Source: Viscum album
Taxonomy: Eukaryota > Streptophyta > Magnoliopsida > Santalales > Viscaceae
DNA: 64,000 bases
Reading direction: 5' to 3'
Assembly: GCA_963277665.1 (NCBI GenBank)
Contig: OY728153.1
Coordinates: 269,364,250-269,428,249, forward strand
The position numbers and the translations under genes are program-made. Under the pieces are notes generated by a model. The model saw nothing but the letters and a program-made list of their open reading frames with translations, was not told where the DNA came from and made no database searches. Every line of letters starts with the position of its first letter. Positions within the stretch are counted from its first letter, which is position 1. Positions 1-11,875 of this stretch are shown piece by piece.

Positions 1-845
1 AATGTTTATGAGTGGAAAAGGAAGAATAAATAGAATATAAGAGGTCATGGAAATAGATCTCGACCACCTTCTCATAAGGCATCCTAATTATCTATTAGGA
101 AAAGCCTATTAATTTCCAATAATGAATAAATCCTAGTCATGTAAATCCATCTTGTCTTGAGTATCCTAAATTGTTTCATTCTTATGGGAAATTTAGACAC
201 CTCAAAAGTTTTTTTATGGAATAATACTTTGAAAAGGAGAAACATTAGCTCTTCTACTCCAAAAGGATCTCGAGAGCCACCAAATGAATTGAAACCCATA
301 GGTTATGTCTCTATAGGATAGGGTAGTAATAGTGGATCACCATATAGGAAAATTTAATTGAGAACTAATCCTTGTACTATTGGATGGTTTTAAGATGAGG
401 TTAAGAGTAAAATGTTTCACTCTATGAATCCATATCCTGTGGAATTTGAGATGGGACCAGTGAAAACAAGAGGTAACATACATATTATATCATCTATGGT
501 GGTTTCCATATTTTATATTGGTGATTATCACTCATTTATCTCTTCTTTTTTGGTGAATTTTTTGAATATTTAATCTATCCCCATTCCCTATGTGTTGGAG
601 ATATCGAATCCTCTTGGGAAAATAAATAGACACTCCTTTGGTTCCCTTATTGTGTTATTTATCTATCTAAGTTGGAGTGTTCCTAGTGTTTCCTTATCTT
701 ATAAATGGATATCATTTATGTAATCATTGTGGTAGACTGGATGATAACTTTTAGATATTATATCGATTTTCATCCTTGTAAAGTATCTTTCATGGCCCTT
801 TATGGTAGTGTTCACCTATTCTAAGTAGATTTGTATAATCATTAT
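1..845 (+). pseudogene. Ty3/gypsy gag-protease remnant (element C, part 1)
   Basis: Decayed plus-strand gypsy polyprotein. The retroviral-type aspartic protease is recognisable: at about 520-560 the translation reads GDYHSFISSFLVNF, which fits the family pattern DSGASHSFIS..F with the catalytic Asp-Ser-Gly mutated. At about 727-790 it reads VIIVVDWMITFRYYIDFHPC, which fits the later protease motif (D/V)VILGMDWL...IDC. Bases 1-510 should be the gag end and linker but I could not read a zinc knuckle; stops occur in all frames. The coding sequence is cut near 845 by a minus-strand LTR and resumes near 5076 with the start of reverse transcriptase. What is seen is motif order on one strand; that both halves are one element is inference. 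Confidence 0.6.
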
Positions 846-3800
846 TATAGAAACCCTAAAATAAAATATGTATTACATCATTTTATATGAATGTTTATTA
901 CATTACATAAACACACACCTAAGGACTATAAAATCTTATTGTCTTTGGAAACATGGAAACAGAAACATTGGTCCATAAGTGTGCTATGTCATCCCCCACT
1001 ACATTCTTCAAAACTAACACCCTTCTTAGAAATATCATACATAATAAATATATTCATAACCTAGGGAATGGAAACATAATAAAGGATAAGTTCATATGTT
1101 AGGTAAGGGTAAACAAGTAATATATGTAATCATAACATGAACATAGGGGTATAATAACATGAGAATAACATTTGAAAACTGTTCCCTTTATATCAAAGAT
1201 CATATAAATGTTTTAGGGAATAAATATTGGAAGTTAATAAGATATGAATAATAATATATTAAAACATGATCCATAAAAGAATAACATTAGCATAAGGCAT
1301 GGAATTTGTGGCATGCACATAAGCATAGAAAATCATTTCCATATTAGTCAAGGCTCACTGTCAAGGCCATCATTGTGAAAAAGGTCCATTATTGTACCGA
1401 GTTCACTCATCAATCCATCTCTATATTACTAAACCATATTCAGTCCCCATTCCATCCCTATATTGTTATATTGGGTTAACTTTCCATTCCATCAATTTCT
1501 ATCTCATGATATATATAAATCATTACCCAATACATTGGAGGGAGATATAGGTCCCCCCATCTCATAATGACAACCATATTTATATGTTCCATAAGATCAT
1601 AAACACTCATCATATCATAACCCATGAAATGAAATGGGTATTATAAAAAAATTATCATATCATAACCTGTGTAAAAGAGATAGGTTTCATAATCTTTTCA
1701 TTATATAATAACCCATGAAAACAAGAAGGTTTCATAAGTATTTTTTCATGATATAACTCTTAGAAGAGAAATTGGTTTCATAAACATCATGAATTCAAAA
1801 CATAAATCATTCATAGAAATAATGTGAATGGTATCCTTGAATCATATTCCAATTAAGGAATAGGTAACACCAATGGATTTCATCTATGATGGAAAATAAT
1901 TTTGAAATATCATTTAAAACATTTCCTGAGGAAAATATCCTTTCTAATTTGAAAAATTAATTTTAAAACATAAAATATTTGGAAAACCTTTTTATTTGAA
2001 AATAAATTTGAAAAAAATTATAGGAATCTTTGAATCAATGATTTTTCATGGTGTCAGAAAAAAAATTTCATGTCTTACACATTAAAACAAATATTCCTTT
2101 CATATTTTGGGTAAAATCCAAACAAGCTTTGTTTTGGAAAATAATATAAAGATTAATTTCAAAAAAATTATAAAAAATAAAACATGGGAAAAAAATATTT
2201 TAAAAATAATAATATATTAATAAAAATATTTAAAACTTTTTTAAAAAATATGGTTTTGAAAGAAAATAAATTTTTGACCAAAGAGAGAAATAAAGTTGGA
2301 TTTTATTAAAAAAAATATTTTCATAATAATATTAAGTACCAAAGAGTGGGAAAATGGTACCATTAATTGAATATATCATGATTAACCATATTAGAAGAAA
2401 ATTCATGAGAATTATTGAGAGTTAGATCATGATATTTTAACTTTTTAGACTTGATCATAAAGAATCTCGATAAATGATGAGATTGTAACATAAAATCATT
2501 ACCACTTGGATAACCTTGAATTGTAACCCCCATAAAGGAATAATGTAAAATAAAACTTAAAATATAATGAGGATGAATAAATTCATGATATTACAATTCA
2601 ATGGTTCTATATATACACATCATGAAAGAATATAGGTGCATAACATAATGTACGTCACAAAGAAGTCAAATTGAGACAAAAAACCCTTACTACTTGAGTA
2701 ACTTTTGAATGTAAATCCTCATGAAAGAATAACATCAATGGAAAAATTAATTATCCTTAAATGAGTTATATTCATGATATATTATTTCATAGGGTAGTAT
2801 AAACACCACACAAAATAAATTAGTGGTTAAAATGGAATAAGTCTCTTAGAAATAAAAGTGAGACTAGAACTCCCCTTACCTTAAGTCTTGAATTCTATTA
2901 TACTCATTAAAACTTCCTATATAATAAGTATAATTATATTATAAATATATCATGGAACCATATTAATATATATCATATCATGTATTAATTTTTTATGACT
3001 TTATATTACCTATTTATTAACAATTCAATGTTAAAGTTATGTTTTTGGTAATAACCGCTTTGTTTTTCAAATATGTTTTGACTTGTTATTTTTAGTCCTA
3101 TTAATTAAATAATGATTTAATAATCTAAATATTTTAAACCACGATATAAATAAAATATATATTCATTATATATATATATATTAATCCATATGAATTAGTG
3201 ATAGGAAATGAAATGCACTATTTATTGAGATGGTCGGTCGTATGTACGCATGAATGTTGTTTTTTATTTTCTTATCAGTTTGAAAGAAAGAAAATTAAAT
3301 GATATATTATTATTATAGAATCATTTTTATTTATTTTATATCACATATTTTTATTAAACTTACCCTTAATACATTCTATATAAATTGTTAATCAATCACA
3401 TCGCTTTATGAGGTAGTAGTTTGTCGTACACACGAACGATGTTATCGTATTCCCACAAAATGGAAATTATGAAGGTATATGTGACATAAAAATTATATAA
3501 GAATAATAATATAATTAATATAATATATATAAATAGTATTTCCAAAATTATTCCCAAACTTTAGAGGTGGTAATGGAAAAATGAACGACATCTATTCGTG
3601 GGGCGGTTGTCTAACATACAAATAAACGATGATTTTGTAACCCATTTGATCGAAGTGTGTGTGGTTTTAGGTCATACCCTTAAAATAAAAACATATAATT
3701 ATATAGAATATATTTATTTTTTTATATAATCTTGATATAAAAAATAATTTAAGGGTTTTGAATAAAAAATAAAACAAAAACATTCATTGATGAACGATAC

Positions 3801-5075
3801 CTATTCTTCGAGTATCATCCTTAGGTTTACACTAAAAGCCTTCCATGGTCAGATTTATATATAAACTAAGGATTAAAATATTAGGTTATATAATTTTAGA
3901 AGTTATTTCGGTAATTATTGGCCAAAAAATCGGTTTTAAGGTGTGAAGAATATAGGATAGGGGGTGTCCTTTTATAAGTGTGGTGAGTGGAAAACATGTA
4001 AATTTTTGAAAGAGAGAATTCCACCCATGTTTTTTATGTCACAAGGGTAAAAAATGAACCATTCTCAATCCTAATAGGTTTAATGGTCTAAATATGTCCA
4101 AAAAATAGTTTTTAGACAAGGGTATATTTTAATTATACCCTTATCTTTTTAGTTTAATCCACTTGTACACCCATTTTTACCTTAACTGTAGTAATTAATT
4201 TTTACAAGATTCACTATTAATTTTGGTAAAAAATTAAGTTATAATTAATAGAAATTATAAATTATTATGCTTTAAAATATGGAATCCCTTTTTCCAAAAT
4301 CCAATCACATAATTTTCAAAACATAATTTAATATTAATCATTCAAACATGACGAGAAAGTGAGTTTTTAAAGCAAAAATGATAAAATGTTTACCAATTTT
4401 TTATATTCAATTTAAATATGAAATTGATTTAAATGACATAAATTGGATTAATATATGTATAATTGAACTAATTAAACTTTAAAATATAATTAAAATATAA
4501 TTTAACATTATAAATAAATTAAAATAAAATTTCATTTTCAATTAAAACTCTATATTTTCACTATTCATTAAAAATTGAAGTTTTTTAGAAAAATCATGAA
4601 AATTCACCATAATATAATTTTGAAATTATGAATTAAAAAATTAATTTTAATTTATCAAATTAATTTTAAAAAAGTTTCAAAAAAATTATTTTATTAATGT
4701 TTATAAAATAAATAAAAAACATTTCTTTGAGAAAATAGTATTTTCAAACATATAAAGACTTTATTGAAAAAAAATTATTTTATTATCAATATATTTCCTT
4801 TATGTAAATAAATATAATTAATATTTAAAAATTAGTTATTAATATTCATTTTTGTAAGTCTAACGTCTAGTTTTTAATGGTCGAGTTTAAATGACTATAT
4901 CAATAATATGTCATTGTGTTATTAAAACTTAGTGTCATGTGTCATGCATGAAAACCAAGTGTTTCATGTAATGAAATATAACCTATTGTTGTGTGTAATG
5001 AAAGATTTACTTGGTGCTTCATGTAATGCAATCTATCAAATAGATTTAATTTATTTGATAAATAATAATTCATAA
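846..5075 (-). mobile_element. Minus-strand Ty3/gypsy LTR (solo or partial) inside element C
   Basis: About 4.2 kb without coding capacity. It shares modules, in the same order, with the better delimited LTRs of elements A, B and D: a block beginning near 1527 (CCCAATACATTGGAGGGAG) that recurs at about 9849 and 42430, a remnant of the CAAGGCC minisatellite near 1350, a minus-strand TATA box (CTTATAAA, 3971-3979), and the AT-rich tail with CTATTCATTAAAAATTGAAG near 4560. Both edges are approximate, set by where gypsy protease stops and gypsy reverse transcriptase begins. No target duplication was found. Four ACGA-containing blocks (about 3225, 3420, 3580, 3795) look like repeats of the conserved transcribed hairpin region of the other LTRs. 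Confidence 0.55.
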
Positions 5076-5405
5076 AACTCATGGTGTTCCAGTTTGAGTC
5101 AGTATGGGCATTCCATTCTTGAAGTTGGCTAGATCTCATGCCTGATATATTCTATTTTTCTAAAGATTGAGGAAGAAATCCATGGGAGTGTGTTACCTCC
5201 AATGATTAAATAATTTTTTGATGTGTTTCTTGATGACTTTATAGGGTTACCCCCTAGGTGGGAAGTTGGGTTTTTTATCGATCTAATTTCGGGGACTTAA
5301 TCAATAACATTGCCTTTATATCACATGACTTTCACTAACCTGAAAGAGTAAAGGATTCATCTTGATGATTTAGAGGATAAGGGATTTATTCTCCCTAGTG
5401 TAGGG
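5076..5405 (+). pseudogene. Ty3/gypsy reverse transcriptase N-terminus (element C, part 2)
   Basis: From about 5213 the translation reads FFDVFLDDFIGLPPRWEV, then GFFIDLI, YHMTFTNLKE and finally DLEDKGFILPSV. This is the classic gypsy entry into reverse transcriptase (FPDVFPEDLPGLPP..R.VEF.IDL.PGT....YRM.P.ELKELK.QL..L..KGFI.PS.SPWG). Stops interrupt it. The match ends abruptly near 5405, exactly before the expected SPWG box; what follows is unrelated sequence that leads to a SIRE-like copia LTR. This is therefore a truncated fragment joined to another element. It is the continuation of the protease remnant at 520-800. Confidence 0.75.
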
Positions 5406-8049
5406 ATGCACCACCAACTGAGAGGGTTCCTGTTGTGGAATTTTAAGCCTATAGTGATGCTGAGTTGGCTCATCCTGAAGTACATACTATTGAAATGATT
5501 GCAGAGATTATGGTGGAAATTCTAGTTGATACTAAGCCTAGTTTTCCTACTACTAGTAAAGATAGATTGGAAGGAACAATGTTCAGACAAGATATTATTC
5601 TTTAGATTGAGGCTATGCATATAGAGGTTGATCCATTTTCTGGATCACCTATTTTTGGTTGAGATGGAAGTGAGAATATGATCGTGGAGGAATATATTGT
5701 TCATTCACAATCCCTAAAGTACATTCTATCTCTTACACATGTGCAAGATGATAAACCACCAGTGAGAAAGAGTTATAAATGATATGACATTCAAAGGAAC
5801 AAACTTTTTCATCAACTATTTTCATATATTTTAATAATCTCAACAGATATTATGATAAGCTAAATAAGGAGATGATGTCTTCCAAGGATGAGACTAGACA
5901 ATTTAAGGAAATATATTTGTTTATAGATGAATTTTATAGGTTCTTTGGTATGATTTATTTCCAAAAAAAAATTATCAAAAATATTCAACCATAGTATCTA
6001 GTTAATTTTAGTGTAAGTGATAATGATCTTGAGGCTATTAAAGCACAAGTTAGTGAGCTAAAAGGGGTGTGTGCCACCAAATTGGAAGAGAATGATCTTG
6101 TATTTATAGTAGAATCATAGATGTAAATGATTAAGAACCTACCTATGGTTCAGTCCAATATTTATAAGTTTTTTGATCATGAGATTCAATGTTTCAAATA
6201 AAATGTAAATCATAACTTTTATACTTTGAAAATTATGGTGGTGAGCTAGTTTGAGTTTATAAAGATATTTCGGTAGAGTTCCACCACTAGTTCAAAACCT
6301 TTAGTGAATCATAATCTCCAAACTCAATTTTATTAACATTTATCATATTTAAATTTATTTTCATCATATATATATTCACTATAATGTTACATGCTCACTC
6401 TAGTGTTATTTCTAGATTTTAGAAATGATATTTTAGTTGATTTTAAAGAGAATAGGGAAGTTTTACAAAGAGATGGCCTTAGTATTGATGTCTCTTTGAA
6501 TGAAATCATAGGATTTCTTGAGGAATATATTCCCTCAATCAGTGACAAGGTGGAAGAGAATATTATGGTGTCTAAGGATGTCTATAATATGATTTCATCC
6601 TCCATTGGTCTATTTAGAAGGAATCATCAGTTATTTGTGATCATACTAGATAATATCAATGAGGGTATTTCATATCTCTACTTGGATTCTTCTAATTAAG
6701 AGACCTGTTCATCAGAGTCAATAGAATACCTTATTAAACCATATCAAGACAAAGGTAAGGATCTTCTAGTGTAAAGAGTAATCAAACATATTTCACTTCT
6801 CTAACGCTACTCCCCATGATTCAGTTCCTCAAGCATCCTCAAGTAGTTCACTTGATTTTACTCAAGTCATTGTGGATCATTTAGCGCATACAAACTATAA
6901 ATTAACTTAAATGGAAAGTATATTGATGGGGTTACAAGAGTCTATTAATGGGATTCAAGAAAAGAGGTTTTCAGAACCACTTATAACTCTATCTAGTTCC
7001 TATCATCCGGCTATTATAGTAGGTACTTCTTCTTCTTATATATTACCTTCTAGTCAGCTAAAAGAATTTAAAGTATTGATAAATGGTTCTCTCATTATTC
7101 TATCTCAGAAGTTATGGAAAGACTATATGGTTATCTTGTAATTTTTCAAATCAGAAATCACTAAAATTAACAACTTGTGTGTTGATTCACTAATATAGAT
7201 CTGAGTACCATGATTCATAGGCCCTATACCTCCATACATCTACAAGGGAACTGAATAGAATTTAACTATCCAATTTGTTCTAACTAATTTCTATCAGTAA
7301 GAGAACCTAAAGTATGATGTTTTTGAACCTTCTAGAATAAAAGTTTCCCCTTAAGTGCCTATAAAGAAAATGGCCTTCACAAGATCTAGTTATTATGATT
7401 TTAATATACCATCTAAGATCATAGACAAATTATTGAGAACACCTTTACATCACCCTAGATATACATCAATAGTTGGATCCCAAGACATTTCAATAATAGA
7501 GCTTGGAAGGATAGTTCCTCCTCTAATGGTTGACCCACCTACTAACTCATCCACCTATCCATCCTTCAAGAAACGTCCATCAAAACAACTTTCTTCCTTT
7601 AAACCTATCCATAAACATTAGTCATCCAAATGATATTTTTTATATTTATTTTTATATATGATTTTGTATGTATTTTTTGCAAGAGATATTGATTAATAAA
7701 ATTTTTATATATTATTTTTTGCGTGTGAGAAGTGAATGTTTTCATTTAATGTTTTTCATTTTCTTAGATTTTTTAATTGATGATTTTTCTCAATTTCAAT
7801 AATTCCTTTTCAAATTTAGTTTCATCCTTATATTTTAAATTTTCATGATTCAATGTGCTATAGTGAATGTGTTTCCCAATACTTTACCTTTATTTTTAAA
7901 ATCAAAAAATGGTGGAGAATACTGATAAATGGGGATAAGAAAGGATAAATATGAAATTGTACAAGTATTTTATATTATATAGCTTCTTTTCAAAATGTTT
8001 TATACTATTTAAATTTTAATTTTAATGTTTAATAAGTTTTTTGATCCTT
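5406..8049 (+). pseudogene. Degenerate third-ORF (env-like) region of the SIRE-like copia
   Basis: Plus-strand coding-like sequence directly upstream of the polypurine tract and 3' LTR, where SIRE/Maximus copia elements carry an extra ORF after pol. The longest open pieces are 6391-6699 (102 codons), 6911-7141 (76) and 7355-7621 (88), the first in a different frame from the other two. Around 6005-6110 the translation DNDLEAIKAQVSELKG suggests a short coiled coil. The last piece is rich in Ser, Pro and Lys and ends KRPSKQLSSFKPIHKH. I recognise no copia gag, integrase or polymerase motif and no clear membrane segment. Assignment to a SIRE third ORF rests on position. It could instead be a displaced gag fragment. 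Confidence 0.4.
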
Positions 8050-8063
8050 AAAAAGGGGGAGAT
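8050..8063 (+). other. Polypurine tract of the SIRE-like copia
   Basis: The run AAAAAGGGGGAGAT immediately precedes TGTTGGAATAC, the start of the 3' LTR. This is the plus-strand priming site in the form usual for SIRE/Maximus elements. Confidence 0.8.
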
Positions 8064-9182
8064 TGTTGGAATACAATTATTGTTCCAATATATCCAGTGT
8101 TCTTTATGTTTTGATGATCCTAGAAACACTCTATATGTTTTTAATGATTTTGTTTTTAAGTTTTTTCAACATGTTTAATCTTATTTAGTTCAATTATATT
8201 ATAATATATGATTCTTGTTAAGTTTACTAAAAATTTTATATGTTTAAAATAAATTTTCTATGTGATGATTTTGGGTATATTTATTTTTTGTTAGGTTCAG
8301 CACTCATCCATGTCAATAAGCTATGTGATAGAATCACCTATGTAAATCGTCTCTGTCACAGAATCGTCTATATGAGAAACAACTACATGGATGAAATTGA
8401 TATGCCAAATTGGTTATGTCATGATTTCATCTATGTGAATGGCATTCATGGAATATTTGAATACATAGTTCCAATCAGATACATAATTCAGTCTGCTACA
8501 TGAATATTAGCTATATGATAAATTTGGCTAAATAATTTTCTTATGTGAATAATTCACCAACAAGAAGAATGGATATGTAGATCAATTTGTCTATGTGAAT
8601 TTAGATACATGGATTTTGGCTATGTGATGAATTAAAATAGACTATATCATTATACAACTTGGGTATTTATTATCATTGGATTATTTCAAGTGAAATTTAA
8701 TACTGATTTTTATGCATTGATAAATGAACTAACACATTATGGTAAAATAATTTTCCAAAAGGTTGTAAGTACCAATAAAAGAAGATGGTTTGTTTATTTT
8801 ATTTCCCAGTTCTTTTTGTTGAGGTAATTTTGAAAAAAAGACACTTGGTGTTTTACCCCAACACCTGATCTATGTGGGTGTAATATTATATATATATTTT
8901 AAATTGAATAATGATATATTCAAATAAGAACACAAAGAATAGAAGTTACAATGTACACATACACTCACTCTCTCTATCTCTCTAAAATTTGTATACACTT
9001 ATTTTTCTTTATTCTAAGAAGAAGAATAAAAATTATACTTTCTATAGTTGTGATTTCAAGATAAATCCTTTCATTTTTTTGAAGACTCTCCTAGATCGTT
9101 TATCCATTCTTATTTTCTCTCTTGTAGTTATCCTTTTTATGTCAGTTTCATCTTTCAACTATGTGCTTTATTTTGTAATCTC
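8064..9182 (+). mobile_element. SIRE/Maximus-like copia 3' LTR, left part
   Basis: Starts TGTTGGAATACAATTATTG right after the polypurine tract. The LTR is interrupted at 9182 by gypsy element A; the bases before the break (ATCTC) are nearly repeated (ATCTA) after A at 48111-48115, the expected 5-bp target duplication with one change. The remainder of the LTR is at 48116-48517, so the undisturbed LTR was about 1.5 kb. A weak internal repetition of CTATGTGAAT-like words runs through 8310-8600. An 87-codon frame at 8240-8503 lies wholly inside the LTR and is not a gene. Confidence 0.75.
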
Positions 9183-9685
9183 TATAAGGACCCGACCTTA
9201 AACACTACATAATTTAGTAAATTATTATAGAATCCACTTTCTTACATTCACAAATATATTTTTAGTTTATAGTTTTAGAGAATTAGTATATAATTCATAC
9301 ATATCAACCCACAATCATACAAAGTGGTGACTATAAAAACAATATCCATTTCTTCCATAATAATTTTTTTTAATAAAACAGGAAATCCTTTCATGAAAAA
9401 TCTTCACACAATTCAGATTGGCTTCTTATTTTGTCTTAACCATCCTTAAACCATGTAAAAAAACTTTCAAAACTTGGGATGAGAATAAAAATCTCATTAA
9501 GGGACATAAAAAACAAAATAAACCATTAGTTCATAAATACTTATAAACATATGAAATAATTCTCACAATGATAGAATTATCACCCATAAAGTGTCATATA
9601 CATTGTGAAAACAAGAGATTTCCATAGAATATAGAAAGTATAAATAAAACCATAAAGGTATATTAGGGAATTAATTACATAATAT

Positions 9686-9803
9686 TGTAACCCTCACAGC
9701 TATTATATGATTTGTAACCCTCAAGACTACCTTACAATGTAACCCTCAAAGCTACCTTATGATGTAACCCTGATGGAAACCTTATGGTGTAACCATCACA
9801 ATT
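9686..9803 (-). repeat. Minisatellite in element A 3' LTR, ~25-bp unit
   Basis: Four to five degenerate copies of GTAACCCTCAAAGCTACCTT followed by AYRAT. The same array is in the other LTR of A at 17035-17140, so it is an ancestral part of the LTR and not a local slippage event. Confidence 0.8.
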
Positions 9804-11070
9804 ACACTTGGAATAACCATTATGGTCAACTTTAAACATAAAAATACCCAATGAATTGGAGGGAGATATAAGTCCCACCCATAATTATAAACGACTCCCA
9901 AGAACTAGTAACATAATCATAAAACATGAATACTTTCATCATAAAAATCATTCCTTGAGAAAGAACACATATTAAAGGAATATTGTGCACATGCAAAGGA
10001 AAACATTTTATTTTAAAATAAAAATGTAATACTGTAAATAAAACAAAATAACATTAAAGTTTCAAGAAAGTGTTAAAATACGCTCATGATGTATAAGTTA
10101 AAAAAAATCGTAAAAAGGGACATTTAAGAGGATTTTAAATAGGAATGTCCCTTACCTTGGGTTTGACTTCTTTAAAACATGTTAAAAACTCATGTATAAT
10201 GGTATAAAGAGTGTTATAAATTTATTACATAAATATATTAATATTTATAATACCTTATATGGTCTTTTATAATATCTTTCCAACCATTTATTGATTATAT
10301 TTTGTTATTTTATTATTTCGGGTGCGTTTATATCATGGTTTCCATAGTTGGTTCGTTATAGGGTTTCTTGTCAAATGGAAGAAAAAATCTGTAAGTTAAA
10401 AGAAATGGTATTGATATGATTATATAATTTTAAATGATACCATATTCCATTTTTTCTGATATGATGACGATTCATTAGATAAAACATTAATGAAAATGAT
10501 ATAATTTATTTTGGTGGTTTTTACAACCATCACAAACTTATATCATCTCATTTATTATCATGTTTATATATTATTTCCAGAACATTATATAAATTATAAT
10601 ATGTATAATAAAATATTATTTAACCGTAAAAATGGTTTTATTTCCATCCTTGAATGTGTTAAAAGAAAATGAAAACATATCGTCCATGATGATGGTAAAT
10701 TGACACATCACGGATAATGTTAACATTTTTTAGAATAAGAAGAGAAGAGAAGAGGTTTGATTATGAATATTTCATTAACATAATAAAATTATTGTATATT
10801 TAAGATAATGTATTTATCATGTCACTTATATGATGTTAGGTGAGGAGATAATAAGAAAAAAAATTAAAAATAAATTTAAAAGAAAACAAAAGAGGATTTT
10901 ACCTCTTGAACTACTTCTCCATAAGAACCTCCTTAAAGCACTTGGTTTTGGCCCTTTAGTTAGACCAAAAGGTATTGGATATAGGGAAGTGGACTATTAA
11001 GGTAATTGGGAATAAATTAAACAAGATAAAATTATTTGGAGGTGTGAGTAGAAGAGCAGGTGAGGGGTGG

Positions 11071-11079
11071 TATTTATAG
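11071..11079 (-). promoter_or_regulatory. TATA box of element A 3' LTR
   Basis: CTATAAATA on the minus strand. The same nonamer occurs at the matching place in the other A LTR (43682-43690), both B LTRs (20431-20439, 41498-41506) and solo LTR F (23332-23340), so it is the likely core promoter of this LTR group. Confidence 0.7.
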
Positions 11080-11862
11080 TGGAAGAGATGGGGTGTTTTT
11101 TTATTATTTTATTCATTAGTTTATTATTTTGGATTAAGAAAATGAATAGTTTGAACCTTATCAATAAATATATTAAAATAATGAATTATATTTTAGTATT
11201 TTGGGCTTATTTCATCCATATATCATCTATGACTCAATAATTTGTGAATTCGTTAAATACTATAAATTACTGTATTTCACTATATACCAAAAATTCGACA
11301 ATTTTAGAAAAAACCCAAAATTCACCCTATCAATTTTTTGATGTGTAGAATTAAAAAATAAAATCCATTTTAAAAAAATTTTAAATATGAGAAATTTAAT
11401 TTTTAATTAAAATCACCATTTATTTGAAAAATAAATATTTTAAAATTATAATTGATTTTATAACACTTTGAAAAATTAATTAATATCTCATAAAATTATC
11501 TTATAATAATAATACAAAAAAATATTAATTTATGAATATATTTTATGAAGATAAATTTTCTTTTAAATCATTATATTAATTATAAAATTATAAATAAAAA
11601 TTTATGTGTCATAAAAATACCAACAATTAATTTATCATTTTCAAAACATTTATTTACATATTCCATGATATAAATATATCATATTTTCATTCATAAGATA
11701 CCTAAATTTTATTTATAATTCCATAGGTGAGATTTTTATTCTATGTTTATATATTCCTTATTTTCTATAAATACCACTTATTTTATTATACATTTATAAT
11801 GAATTTAACTATTTAATTACAAAATGAAAACAAATTATTTTATAAGTACCTAGATTGTTATA

Positions 11863-11875
11863 TTATCCTCCCATT
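11863..11875 (-). other. Polypurine tract of element A
   Basis: On the minus strand AATGGGAGGATAA lies directly before the LTR start TATAACAATC. It marks the inner edge of the 3' LTR. Confidence 0.7.

Larger units (their letters stand above)
9183..11862 (-). repeat. 3' LTR of element A
   Basis: Matches the split LTR at 16520-17154 plus 42403-44375 plus 48067-48110 along its length. Transcription would run right to left: a TATA box (CTATAAATA on the minus strand) lies at 11071-11079, and an imperfect hairpin (arms ACATCA at 10705-10710 and TAATGT at 10715-10720) lies about 350 bases downstream. Near the 3' end is a short minisatellite of about 25 bp (9686-9803). No coding content. Confidence 0.85.

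Noticed and set aside
250..400. Reading EPPNELKPIGYVSIG as a copia reverse transcriptase start (PPNG.KPIGCKWV)
   Set aside because: The match is short and ends at once, while clear gypsy protease motifs follow at 520-800 on the same strand; I treat the segment as unresolved gag of element C.
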